Assembly (NCBI GenBank): GCA_905221605.1
Contig: CAJNDS010000538.1
Coordinates: forward strand, 1-64,000
Direction of reading: 5' to 3'
Length of the DNA stretch: 64,000 bases
From: Symbiodinium natans
Lineage: Eukaryota > Sar > Dinophyceae > Suessiales > Symbiodiniaceae
In this document: piece by piece, positions 42,872-58,720 of the stretch
How positions within the stretch are numbered: the stretch's first letter is position 1
How the letters are laid out: every line of letters starts with the position of its first letter
Notes under the pieces: model-generated
What the model saw: the letters and a program-made list of their open reading frames with translations, nothing else
Database searches by the model: none
Told to the model about the DNA's origin: nothing
Translations under genes and position numbers: made by a program

Positions 42872-43207
42872 ATAGCATCCCTAAGTTCCTCTAGTCCGAA
42901 TTCTGGACTTAATCGCACCTCCAGACCACTGCTCGCACTGCAGAAGAAAAGCCTCCATGCCTCATAATGCACAAGTGCCAGCCTGCATAGCTGATGCCCC
43001 CCAGACTCGGCCTGCCTGCCAGCTTGCCTGCTGAGGTTGAAGACCAATCTCGCAGAGACGTGTACAGAAGCGCAACCCACCTGGCTTGCAATGGCCAGGA
43101 CATCGAAACAGACCAGGTCCCGAACGAGTAGGTCACTTAATTTTCACCCTCGATGCCCGCCAAGGTGTGGGACATGACCCGCACATGCGTTCGAAATGAA
43201 ATGAAAT
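42849..43207 (+). other. LINE-A 3' untranslated region and (GAAAT)3 tail
   Basis: No ORF is supported. The region ends with three GAAAT units at 43193-43207, similar in style to the GAAT tail of LINE-B. GTTGTTG follows, matching the microsatellite at the left end. Confidence 0.75.
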
Positions 43208-44375
43208 GTTGTTGCTACGCAACTGGCTGGCAGCCCCGAAGCTTAGGTTTTCACCATGAGCCAAGGTCTGCGCAACGTCCGCTTAGTTTGTGGAGGTAGT
43301 ACTCCAGCTTTTTGAGCCTTTTTGCAAGCTTGGTTTGAGTGTACCATGGCGTTGTGGCATGCCACGTGTTTTCTGAGACTGGGCACTTGTGCCAAAGCTA
43401 TGTGCATTGGCTTGGGCTTGCAAGGGTTCAAGCAGCACCCGTTTGTTCTCGACGGTGTGCCCCCAGTCATGTCGACTGCACAGCGAAGCTGGCCTGTGGT
43501 GACACTCAAAGCCACACCCTCAGAATAGAACAAGTTGCAACTCGTGGGAGCATGCTTTTGACGCATGCTTCCGCAGGGAGACATGGGATGACATGTTTGT
43601 TTTCGCGTCAGTTCCAGCATAGTACATGTGTGATCAAGGTCTCTGCCCTGCTGCTCGCATTGGTAGGTGCCGAAGCGGCACGAGTAGGATTTGGTTGAGA
43701 TTGATACGCTCTGGCATTGGCAGGTGTGTGTGGCATCTTTGCAAAATGCGCTTTTCCTGGCAGCCCGGTCATCCAATCTGCAGGCGTGGTCTTCATTTTG
43801 TTTGCCGTTGTGTTTGCCAGGAGCGAATCAATTGTCGGTCGGTATCGGACGAGAGTTGCGACTGCATGGCCAGTCCTTCCAGTGACAGTGGCATCATTCG
43901 TGAGCATTGATTGCTTTCTCCGTCTGCAGGCATCTGTGGAATAGGAGCATGATTTGCCATAAAGCTTCAGTTGGTACGAGACGTCCAGGACAATGCCCTC
44001 AAATTCGTGCGTCGTAGCGGATGAATGACAATCAGCTGCAGGCTACCAATAGTTGCCCACTTCGATATGGAGGTAGGTTTACAAGCACACATGATATGAC
44101 CAGCAAGGCCTTTAATTGTTCATCTTTTGGCTAGCATGGCGCCGAAGAAGTTGCTCAGTGCAACAACTACGACATTCTCTCATACGTCGTCGCCTTAAAT
44201 TCACTTGCGTTGTTTGGATTGTGAGCATGACATTGGGCCAGAATTGTTTTAAGCTCTTGTGTTTGCCAGGTTCTGTGCTGAAAATCCAAACAAGCTCGAT
44301 GACGTGTATTCCGTTGCTTGGCTGAAATGCATGTTTGAGATTGATGTGCATGCTGAATGGTCTTGCATGTTGCAG
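43208..44375. other. Host flank without an identified gene
   Basis: This sequence starts with the GTTGTTG remnant of the insertion target. Open frames on both strands overlap each other and show no recognisable domain. An upstream exon of the protein kinase gene may lie here but cannot be named. Confidence 0.5.
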
Positions 44376-48783
<4,408 letters not shown>

Positions 48784-49700
48784 GCGGCAGGCGCAGGTTT
48801 CGTCGTAAACATGATCCAACAACAAGTTTGTAAATATGAAAGCATTCTAGCAAGATGTTAAGTTATTGTGCCAAGTGTGTACTTGCTGCATCAATGTTAT
48901 CAATGGCGAAATGTAGCAGAAGCCTGCATCCTCAATGGGTAGGTGCATCGTTTGGTCTCACTCTCCACTCCCCATTTCAAGACTAATGAGAATGATCTGA
49001 GCAGCTGAAAGCCTCATGTTGATTCAGGCAACACCTGCGAGCTTTGTCGTGCGCTTTCCTTGCTGCACGAACAAGAACTGACCGCGACAATGCCAAAAGG
49101 AATGCCATTCCTCAAAGTGCCCCAGAGCGCCACTGGTGAACGCCTGCACACTGAGTTTGGCTGTCCCTAGATTGTCGCAGGTCTTTCTGACACCGTTGGC
49201 GCGTGGGAAGTCAACAGCAGCGGATGGCACAGAGCAGTGCCGGAGCCTGAGTGTCTCAACGCCTAGATTGCCTGATCATTGTGTGGACTAGCTCGCAGAT
49301 TGCAAGAAACATGGCAAAGTCACTGAGGCTCAATACTCTTATTCGGCAAAATGAGAGCTTGACATCTCCAGTAGTTGCCGCCTCGGAACGAGCTGGGAGA
49401 AATGAGGGAAACAGATCTTGAGAGCATGTCCTCATTGAACTGCAGCACTTCTGACGCGCCTCAACAACCGGTACCTTGCCAGAACATGCAGAACAACAAG
49501 GTCCTTGTGCCACAATTCTTCTCTAGAAGTTGAATTCGACCGCATGTAAGTCCTCACGACGCGTTGATGAAGAGACGGGTTGTGCGGTACAGTAGCCAAG
49601 GTGGAGTACGAACTTGGATTGTGACCAAGGTGCAAACGGTTCCCATGGGCATGTTCGTCCACGTTCTCGCCAAGCATGGCAGAAGGGCCCTCCGCTGAAA
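48784..49700. other. Intergenic region after the kinase gene
   Basis: No gene can be supported. Short open frames occur on both strands without recognisable domains. Confidence 0.4.
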
Positions 49701-49776
49701 GTTATAAGTTCTGGACAAAGTTGCTCGGTTGGAGAATCTCTTCCCATCGAGGTGAAAGTTAACTACCCAGCTCCTG

Positions 49777-50370
49777 GATGGTGTCAAGCTCAAAAGCAAA
49801 AGCAAAGCTGCTGTGCTGCTGGGATTTGGTGGGTGCTTGCCGTCTGCGGAAACCAGGACATCTGTGAAGTCGGCAACTGGGGAGGCAATCCTCATGTGGG
49901 ATGATCCTGAAGGCTTGAACATGACCATGCCTATGCCTTCCATCAGCCGCCTTGCGGGGACACACTTGCGGGGACACATTCGAAATTCTTGGTGACTTGC
50001 AGCCCGGAACAAGAACGTCTGGGACTTGCCACAGCATGAGCGCAACGCAGTCTTGGAGGCTCGCGAGGCCGGATGCCCAGGAGCAAGCGCGCTGCGGGAT
50101 GTGCAACTGATTGGCAACACCACTAGACAAACACCACTAGACAGGGACATCGTTCATGTCGTCTTCGCAACTTGCTAGCATGCTTTGGCTTGTGTTGAGC
50201 TTGTGAAGTCTTGGAGGTTCTTCGACTCAATGTGTACAAGCAGAAGCAAGCGACGCATGATGACATGCTGAGGCGCAGCAATGCGCAGCAGGGAGCTGAC
50301 GAATTACATCGAACTGCATTAGGCTTTATTCGCTCGGTGCCAGGAAGGGACTTACGTCATTGGTGAACAG
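49777..50370 (+). CDS. Exon-like pieces of an unidentified gene
   Basis: Three plus-strand stretches read like exons: about 49777-49990 (VKLKSKSKAAVLLGFGGC, MWDDPEGLNMTMPMP), about 50008-50150 (KNVWDLPQHERNAVLEAREAG, begun after an AG) and about 50210-50320 (VLEVLRLNVYKQKQATHDDM), with EGTYVIGEQ near 50345. Codon-like continuity and AG acceptors support them, but I cannot join them with confidence or assign a family. A long minus-strand frame over the same DNA (49554-50150) is the alternative and looks less natural. Confidence 0.35.
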
Positions 50371-51997
50371 GTCGGGATGACATGTATGCATGCCACTTGG
50401 TCACTGCAGAGTGCAAAGGTACAGGAGTGGAGAGCTCCAGAAATCTCTGGAAAAAGCTCTGAGCCCTGATGGTATCCAGTCATGGACTTAAAGAAGTTTT
50501 GCCGACAACGTTGCTGTCAACTTGAGAGACAAGTAGGGTATAGATATGTATAGATGATGAAGATCGCCATGCCCGAGGAAGATCGAAAATTCGGTCGAGG
50601 ACAGCATCCAAAATGTGGCGAATTCGACCCAGAAGGCTCGTTGCTGTGTGCATGTCCGACTTGGTCGGAGTGTTGCAGAACCTGAATGAATGGTTCACCC
50701 ACTCGCTTGATGGGTTCACGTCCTGTGGTAGGTGCTGCACGCCTTGACTGAAAACAGCACGCGCGTGTCCGCTACTTTGGAGCCACTCGGTGTCCTGCAA
50801 GTGAGAAGTGCCCTGGATGCTCAGGAACACTACCAAACTTGCAGCAGAAGTTCATCGAGACGAGGCCCTCATCCGCAAGCAACAGCAGCTAGTCGGCAAA
50901 GGTCGGCATTGGGTGGGAGCTGACATGCACTGACAAAGATCAAATTTAGATTGCCGTGCTGAGGCAAGAATGGCGACAGGCAGGGCATGCATGGTCCGAA
51001 ACTGCATGGTGACGGCCACACTTTTTTTTGGTGTTTTGGTCCTTGCTCGCCCTCCACATGCACTGCAGCATGCCAGCTCCCCCGTCTTTTTCTGACAATT
51101 GTTCTGCCTTCCTCGTATGTTTTGAGAAGCTGGTCCACCATGCCATTCATTCCAACGTGCACGTGCACACGCGTACGATGCCTACGTCATCCTGTCCGTA
51201 AGGACCTCTTTTGGTATGTGGAAGGAGGTATAAGTGGGTTTTCTCCAGAAGTTGCTTCTCCTTCCTCCGGTGCTGCTATGCTCATATGCTGAATGCAGAT
51301 GCCTTGTTCACCCTGTCTATATGCAGTGGTTCGTCAGTTTCAAAGCTACCAGCCTGATCCCCCGTGGCAGGCTAAAGCAAGCAAAGTAACGAGCTAGCCT
51401 GCCGGAAGTGAGTATTCTTGCATTTCTTGCACCATCGCAGGATCACTAAGTTGTTCCACGGAATCTCACCACTTGTACCCACAAGTAACTGCAAGAACCT
51501 TTCTCTGCGAGCAAGAAAAAGAGCTGAGCGCGACATGCATTTTCACAGGTCAAAGCTCGATGGTTTCAGCATGTCAACATGTGAAGGTGTTGTCGCGCGC
51601 TGGCTTGACTTTTGGTGGCTCTCTGGCAAGCTCACATGGCATCTCCCCTCCTCTTCCAAACGAGCTGGAGCAGTGCAGGCAGCCGTTAGAGTCTGAGTGA
51701 AAGCTGGGTGTAAACATTTCCGAGCAGCCCGGAAAAAGAGGCCCTCCGGGGAAGAGGCGGGCCTTGCTGCCCTGGCCTGCAGTGGAAGGGTCCTGACCCT
51801 AAACGCTTGAATGCTCCATGAACGTGCTCCGTGCATCTCTGTGCCTCTCCGTGGGCCACGAAATCAACTGTCTTGGCGTGTAATTGTATTGATGGAAAAG
51901 AGGCCTTCATAAATGGTGGCAATGAGACAGCTCGCATCTCAGCAACTTAGACTTAGATCCTCCTGATTCACAGCTCTTGTGTGCTGTTCTTTGACAG
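50371..51997. other. Region without an identified gene
   Basis: Candidate frames occur on both strands, but none shows a domain, so nothing is claimed. An upstream, initiating exon of the beta-adaptin gene should lie in the last part. Confidence 0.4.
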
Positions 51998-54900
51998 GAA
52001 GCAAAATGATGGCAAGTTCTTCCAAACTACAAAGCGCGGCGAAATTCAGGCGTGAGCAGTGTGCTGATGGAGTTGGTGAGCGTTGAGCACGTGGAAATTG
52101 TACGCTGCGCATTGGAGCCAGGAGCTCAAAGAAGAACTCCATGCAAATGACAAACAGAAGCAGAAAGATGCCGTCAAAAAGGCTTGGGTCCTGGGTTCAC
52201 AGCCATGGCAAAGCAAATTTGGTGTGGGAGCGTCCGCGCAGGTCATTGCCAACATGACGGTTGGTAAGGATGTGTCTGCCCTCTTTGCAGATGTGGTGAA
52301 CTGCATCCAGTTGCGTGCTTAAGCGATCGGAAAACTATGGATAACATGCATGATGAGTGCATGTCCAAAGAGTCCGTCAGCCTGAGGGTGCCAGCACCAA
52401 AACCACAGAGCCACATAGAGCCACACCGATGTTCAGTTGGCCGAGGACAGACAATATTGAGCTGAAGAAGCTCGTTTACTTGTATGTCATGAACTATGCC
52501 AAGGTGTGAGCCTCGGCTTGGGCGCTTTGCGGTAGCTGCACCAATGGTAGAGTGAGGCGCAGCCAGAACTTGCCATTCTTGCCATCAACACCTTCAGAAA
52601 GGCAGCCTGTGCTCCGGAAGTTTCAGACACGGAAGGGAAGTGAGCAGAGCTTCGGCTAGGATGCTACAGATCCAAATCCTTTGATCCGCTCTCTAGCTGC
52701 CTGCAGCCCAGCCTCCTTGAGTTGATGAGCAGCGCATTTGGAAGTGCAGTGGACTTGTGAGGTCCGGACGATGGGCTGCATTCGGCTCGACCAGGCTCAC
52801 AAGCTGCACAAAGGCTCACACATGTACATTGCAACAAATTGAGAGACACTGGCAGGTCACGGAGTACTTGCTGGAGCCTTTGAGAAGATGTTGCCAGGCG
52901 CGGCCTTCGCTGGAGCTGTTGCAGTGTAGCTTTGTTAGCTTTGATGCATGCCTTGGCCAGGATCAGGACCCTTATGTCCGGAAGACCTCAGCGATATGTA
53001 TTCCGAAGGCTGGGCTGATGCTTATCCTATCCGATGCACAAGTCTGCTGTAACTGTGCTGTGTAGGTGTACGACATCAACCCGGAGCTCGTGGAAGACCA
53101 AGGCTTCGTGGACATCCTGAAGGCTAAAGTGGCTAAAGCGCACAGCACACCGACACCAACAGCCGTAGCCACCATGAGGCTCTTTCAGATCTGAATCTCG
53201 GCAGGACCTCCTCGGAGACGGGAACCCGATGGTCGGCTCTTCAGGATGCTTCGGATTCGTTCATCTTCGCTTCTAGCCGTATCGCCCCTTCTAGCCAGTC
53301 CCAAGCTGAGGTCGTGGCCAATGCGGTTGCAGGGCTCGCAGAGATCTCCCAAACCTGCGGCAAGGACTTGCTAGATCTAGACAAGGCTTGGCAGGGCTCG
53401 TGTGAAGTTGCTGCTCCTTGTGCAGTATGTACGCTCACCTGGCAGGGCAACATCCACAAGCTTCTAGCAGCCCTCAACGAATGCAATGAGTGGGGCCAGG
53501 CCAGGAGACCCTCTCGAGCACGTGCCCAAATCTGAGGATCAGTGGATGCTCGGTGCATGTGCACAGGTGTTCATATTGGACGCAATCGCCACTTACGGTC
53601 GGGGGCTTCAAATCTCTTAACCCTCAAGTGGTGGCAGTCGGCTTCTGGAAAACTGTCCTGAGAACCGTCTGGACCCAACGACTCCGAGTCCATCACGGAG
53701 CGCGTCACCGCAAGGACCAACAAAATCGATCGACAATCCTGCACAGTGGCAAGTCGCAGTGGCAAGTTGCAGTTCTTAAGGGTTCTTGATGTTTCTTCTA
53801 GTTGCAAGGCTCTCCCACGCGAATCCCGCTGTGGTCATCGCCGCCATTAAGGCCATCTTTCCTCCTGGTAATGAACCTTCCAATTTCATGCAGTTTCAGC
53901 TTGCAGCCTGCCTTGTGGCAGGTGATCCTCAGATGTATGGAGCACATAGAGAATTCAGAGGACAGAAGATGAGTGTCTGCAAAAAACAGAGATTTTTTTC
54001 AGCTGGAGCTGCTTGTCAGGTTTTGCGCCTGCTTGCCAAAAAGCTGAACCCTCCTCTGGTCACGCTGCTCTCCAGCGAATCAGAGGCTCACAGCATCTTC
54101 TCTTGAGCTGGTGAGTTGGATGCTGGAGTGAGTGGATGTTGGATCTCTGCAAACTTGGGAGGTTCAGTATGTGGCCCTGCGCAACATCCGATTGATAGCT
54201 GGCTGCCCTGCGTACTGTGCTTGTGAAGGCGCGATATGGAATCTGATGTAGAAGCGTTTGCTGAGGTGCAGAAGAGGCCTGGCATTCTGGCCTCGGATGC
54301 TCCATGGCGCCATTCAGTTTTGTTGGATGCGCTGTAGCATTTGAATCAAGCCTACGTTTGTTTCGCTGGGGTCATGAGGTGAAGATGTTCTTCTGCAAGT
54401 ACAATGATCCCATCTATGTCAAGCTGGAGAAGGCCACTCTTTGACATGAACCCAAGATCCAAGCTATGCACGCCTCGGCCCCCTTGCTGTCTGCTATATG
54501 ATGTTTGCCAATGCTGGGCAGCTCTCCAATTGCCAGGTTGACATCATGTGCATGCTTGTCAGCGACAAGAACTTTGACCAGGAGAGCAATGTGACATCGA
54601 CTGGCAAGCGCCTTTTCAACAAGCTTTAAGAGTGTACTTCGCAGGTGCTTCTGGAGCTGAAAGAGTATGCATCCGGTCGGGTTCTCATACTCAGCAGGTA
54701 ACTCGAGGATACCCATGTGGATGCTTGTGTTTCGTGAGGTGTGGATGTTGAGTTTGTGCGGAAGTCCGTGCGATCAATTGGTAGAGTTGCCGCCGCTTGG
54801 CTTTTCTAGCAAGAGATAGCGTGTCGGATTCTTGCCGCATGCTTGCCACATTGTTGTTACCGTGTTTAGCGTGGTCGCGGTCAGGTCAAGTTGGAGCGTG

Positions 54901-57900
54901 CCTGTGAGCGGGCCATCAATGTATTGCTAGAGCTGATCGAGACCAAGGCAGGACCAAAGGTTTCCCTGCGCAAGTTCCCATGCCCAGCTGATCTTAGCAT
55001 ATGGAGAGGTCAACTACGTCGTGCAGGAGGCATGTGTGGTTGTCAAGGACTCGGAACGACGCTACTGTTTGCACAGGCGTAGGACAAAAGTGAGAAGACG
55101 AGTCCTGTTTGCACAGCTCGAATTATTTTGATGGTCAGGACATCTTTCGAAAGTATCCTTCTCGCTATGAGCAGGCAGTTGTTGTTGCGGTCGTTGCTTA
55201 GAATGTGTTTTGTTTCGAGTGCATCAGTCCATTGATTGATGATGGCCCTTCGGTATCCTTCGGTATTTTCCTGATTTTTGCAGGTCTTGTCTGCCCTCTG
55301 CGAGTCCATGGAGGTGCTGGACGAGCCAGAAGCCAAGGCAGGAAGCTGAGTTAGTGAGTTGTACAGAGGTTTCATGACGTTCGCCAGGTTTCGAAGGCTG
55401 AAATTCACATGAGTGTTGAGACATGTTGAGACATGTTGAGACACCGCAGGCTTCCATGATTTGGATCCTTGGTGAGTATGCTGGCAGGCGAGAGCAAAGC
55501 TTGGACTTGATGCTCTGATTCTGCAGGGTAACCTCTGGCAGGATTGACAATGCCGATGAATTGCTAGAGTCTTTCCTGGACACGTTCCATGATGAGCCGC
55601 TCATGGCATCGACCCCATGAAAGAGTAGCAAGTGATCAGAGTAGGATGAATCTCCAAGCCGGACGCTCTGTGAGTGAGGTCCAGGTCCAGCTCTTGACTT
55701 CGATTGTGAAGCTTTTTCTGCAGACCCTTGGCGGAGAAAGCTCTCTTAGACGACAAGTGAGTAAAGTGAGTGAAGCCTATCAGATCCCTCGGCCAAGGAA
55801 GCCTTCGTCCACCCAAGACATGGTGTCCAAGGTGCTGAAGTGCGCCACCGAGGCCAGGTGAAGTAAGTTGAGAGAGCAGCATGATATCAAGGGAGCGACC
55901 GCAAACATCTTGCAGGAGTCCACCAACCATGATCTTCGGGATAGAGGCTTCATCACTTTTTTGTACTCCAAGCTGCAACTCTCGTCTTTACATGCAGGAT
56001 ACGTCTACTGGCGATTGCTGTCGACGAACCCCGAAGCCACAAAAAGAGTGGTGGAGCCCTTGGAGCGGGCGATGCTCCTATGCGTTGAGGTTAAGATGCA
56101 GCTCAGGTCCTTGGCGACAAGCCATCGATTCGGGATGACTCGCAGGCTTCCGAAACTGTGCCACGAAAGTCGGACAAAGAGGTTGCCTGAAGTGGCTGAG
56201 CGAAAGGCGTAAGGGTTAGTGAGATGCTTCGCCTGTGAACAGGGTTTTTCGGCGTAGAATGCTTCACTGGCACCTTGGGGATGGGTACAGTATGGATGGG
56301 TAGATTCGGGCATATGTCTGATCATGTTCGTTGCTGCCAGTCGCTTGACAAAAACTTGCTGGACAAGCTCAACAGCGAGCTTTCCTTGATGAGCAGCGCT
56401 GGGGACCTTGATAGCGTGGGGATTTTGCAGGTTTCTTGCGTGCAGCAGATGTTAGTGGAGCACAGAAGAAGTTATTGAATAGCTGCACCGCGTCAGGTTT
56501 ATCACAAGTATCCTGAGGAGTTTGTGACTAGGTCCAGCTGCCAGACATCTGTGTGAGGGTCGTCACTTTGTACTGCAGTTCCTACATGAGGGCTCGATCC
56601 TCGCAGGCTGACTCTGGCAACCACCACGTCAGCAGATGACAAAGCAGCACAGGACAGGGATGGCACAGAGAGCGGGAAGACTCTTGACAGATGCTTCATG
56701 TCACTTTTCTCAGATCAGTCTCAATTTCAAGGACGACGACTTCGATGAGGAGGACCGGCAAGCAAGGCGACGGGAGGCTCAGCGACGGGAAGCTTCGAGT
56801 TCTACCTGACCGCTTTGGAAAACCTATCTCACGTTTTTGAAGGTTCAGGAGGAGCTGGAACGAGGTCCAGATTCCTCCAGGCCATGAATCGAGGGAGGGA
56901 TTTGTTGGGGCCGGCTTTTATGCAGTTTGTGACCTTTTGCGAACCTTGGGGGGGCCGCATGCCAATGCATACCGGAACCTGCTTGAACGGAACTTCTAGG
57001 ATCATGAGAAACTACAGCGTGCAGGAATGGAACCTCCGCAGGAGGTGGTGGGCGCTGTGCCCAGTATTTGCCAATTTGGCCATTACTGACTCTTCTCCTC
57101 ACAGAGCAGGTGGTAACGAGGCTTGACGAGATGTGCAGGTTGGACCTGCTCGACCTCGGCGGTGTTGGTGACGACAGCCCTGGAACACGCAACGCAAGAT
57201 CCTCGGCAAGGATGGGGACAAGGCAGAGTGCTACATGCTTTGCCCCAGGCGCCCGCTCAGACGCTGCAGAAGGTGGCAGTGCTGCCATCAACGCAGCCAG
57301 GCTTCCGTGTTTCTGTGTTCTGGTTTCGTGGTTTCGGACATGGCTGACATGCTATGACTGACATCTTCTGCTTTGCAGGGCAGCATGGCAATCAGGGCTT
57401 CGCTGTTTCTGCAGCCTTCACAAGACAAAGGCCACGCGGAATATGGCATGTGGGCTTGATTCTTGATGAAAGTCCAAGAAGAATCCGAGCGCTCCTCGGC
57501 TTCCAGGGGAACACCGACACTCCTCATGACTTTCTCCAACAGCAGCCCTGGGACATTGAATGGCTTTGCCATCCAGGCTGCGTCCGGGCTTTGTGCAGCT
57601 TTGTGCCAAATGGACCGACCCCCCTCGACCCAACAAACACACGGTGGTGTAGCAGGTGAACAAAAATCCGTTTGGCTTCGCTCCCAAAGAGCAGTCAGCA
57701 TCCCTGCTCCCAGTTCTCCACTCTGGCAACGGCCAGTCATCCTAACGTGACTGGCATCCCGAGGCTAGCATGTCCAGACATAAGTCCGGGATCATCTGCC
57801 GAGGCGGGTGCAGTTCCTTCGGCAGTTCACTTCGACTGCACGACAGAGTCACCAAGTCGGACTAAGTCGGACTAAGTCGGACTAAGTCGGACCAAGTCGG

Positions 57901-58720
57901 ACCAAGTCGGACCAGTTTTGATGTGGATGGAAGGTTTCTGTAGCCATGGCTCCCGGCCAGCTAAACAGCCGCACACTCAGATATGAAGAACATAAAGTGA
58001 GCACTGGTGAAGACAGAGCTTGAAACTACCGAAGCGCGCCGTGAAGAGCGCCACTGACCGGCTGTTGACAGGCAACACTCCACCAAGCCACCCCCTTTTA
58101 CTCCAGGCCTCGGAGATTTTTAGAGATTTCCTGGGGTTCTCGCCCATTCAAGACACGATTTCTGCCTTCGCTCGCCTCTCCACGCAGGTCGCAATCAAAA
58201 CATCACTTGACATTTTCTACTTTCACGTCCAGTTCGATCTCTCAGTTCTGTCCTCAGTAGAGGTGTAATTGTGGCTCATGTTTACAGAGCTCTCTGCCAA
58301 GGCGGTCTTGCTGGAGAACGCCGCCCTAAGCCGGGACGAGTTCACACCAGTATGGCAACGGGTCCTGCCCTTCGCATGTCTGCTGTCGTGATGGTGAATG
58401 CTATGTTATGCTGGGCCACTGTTTCTGAAGGTGGGTGAAGCAGGTCAGAAAGTTTATTCGATCAGTATCGACAGACCCTTGGACGTGGAGTCGGTCTGAG
58501 ACCCAGATGATCAATGCGTTCCAGGCCCAGCAATTGACGTGATCACCAGGTGAAAAGCCGACTTTCCCTCGATAATGTCCACTATGTCGCACAGCGGCAG
58601 GCGGTTGGGGAGCTATGGTGGATGAATGTCAGAACGACCGTGTTAACTTTCAGGTTGATGATGGCTCAGTGCTGCTGTACACCTCAGCACAGACACTGAA
58701 CAATTGCCTCTCGGCAGCTC
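51998..58720 (+). CDS. Beta-adaptin (AP-1/AP-2 complex large subunit), multi-exon
   Basis: This is the large beta subunit of a clathrin adaptor, which binds cargo and clathrin at membranes. About thirty short exons follow the known order of the trunk: [11 protein letters not shown] (51998-52049), [43 protein letters not shown] (52242-52311), [147 protein letters not shown] and [14 protein letters not shown] (near 56005). After a hinge, the C-terminal appendage is visible: [13 protein letters not shown] (57390), LNGFAIQ plus [10 protein letters not shown] (57658) and [12 protein letters not shown] (58330). The AP-1 versus AP-2 assignment is not possible by eye. The initiator exon and exact 3' end were not found. 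Confidence 0.9.
57851..57914. repeat. 10-bp minisatellite
   Basis: About 6.4 tandem copies of the unit ACYAAGTCGG lie in an intron of the appendage part of the beta-adaptin gene. Only one position (C/T) varies. Confidence 0.93.

Larger units (their letters stand above)
338..43207 (+). mobile_element. LINE-A, giant multi-ORF non-LTR retrotransposon (interrupted)
   Basis: The left edge is the end of the (GTT)n array. The right edge is a (GAAAT)3 tail at 43193-43207 followed by GTTGTTG. All ORFs in between that are not part of the nested DIRS element lie on the plus strand and are separated by the same hairpin family, which supports one transposition unit. Subtracting the 23,924-bp DIRS insertion leaves about 18.9 kb, far larger than the usual 4-8 kb of LINEs. 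The target-site duplication cannot be delimited because it falls in a simple repeat. That the downstream ORFs belong to the element is an inference from the shared hairpins, common strand and single tail. Confidence 0.8.

Noticed and set aside
43243-43776. Minus-strand open frame of 177 codons beside LINE-A
   Set aside because: It competes with several plus frames of similar length and shows no domain or homologous block.
49554-50150. Minus-strand open frame of 198 codons
   Set aside because: Plus-strand pieces over the same DNA look more like exons, and the minus reading shows no recognisable domain.
57938-57952. TGTAGCCATGGCTC as a relic spliced leader
   Set aside because: It lacks the TTT run and is a near-palindrome inside an adaptin intron, so a chance match is more likely.
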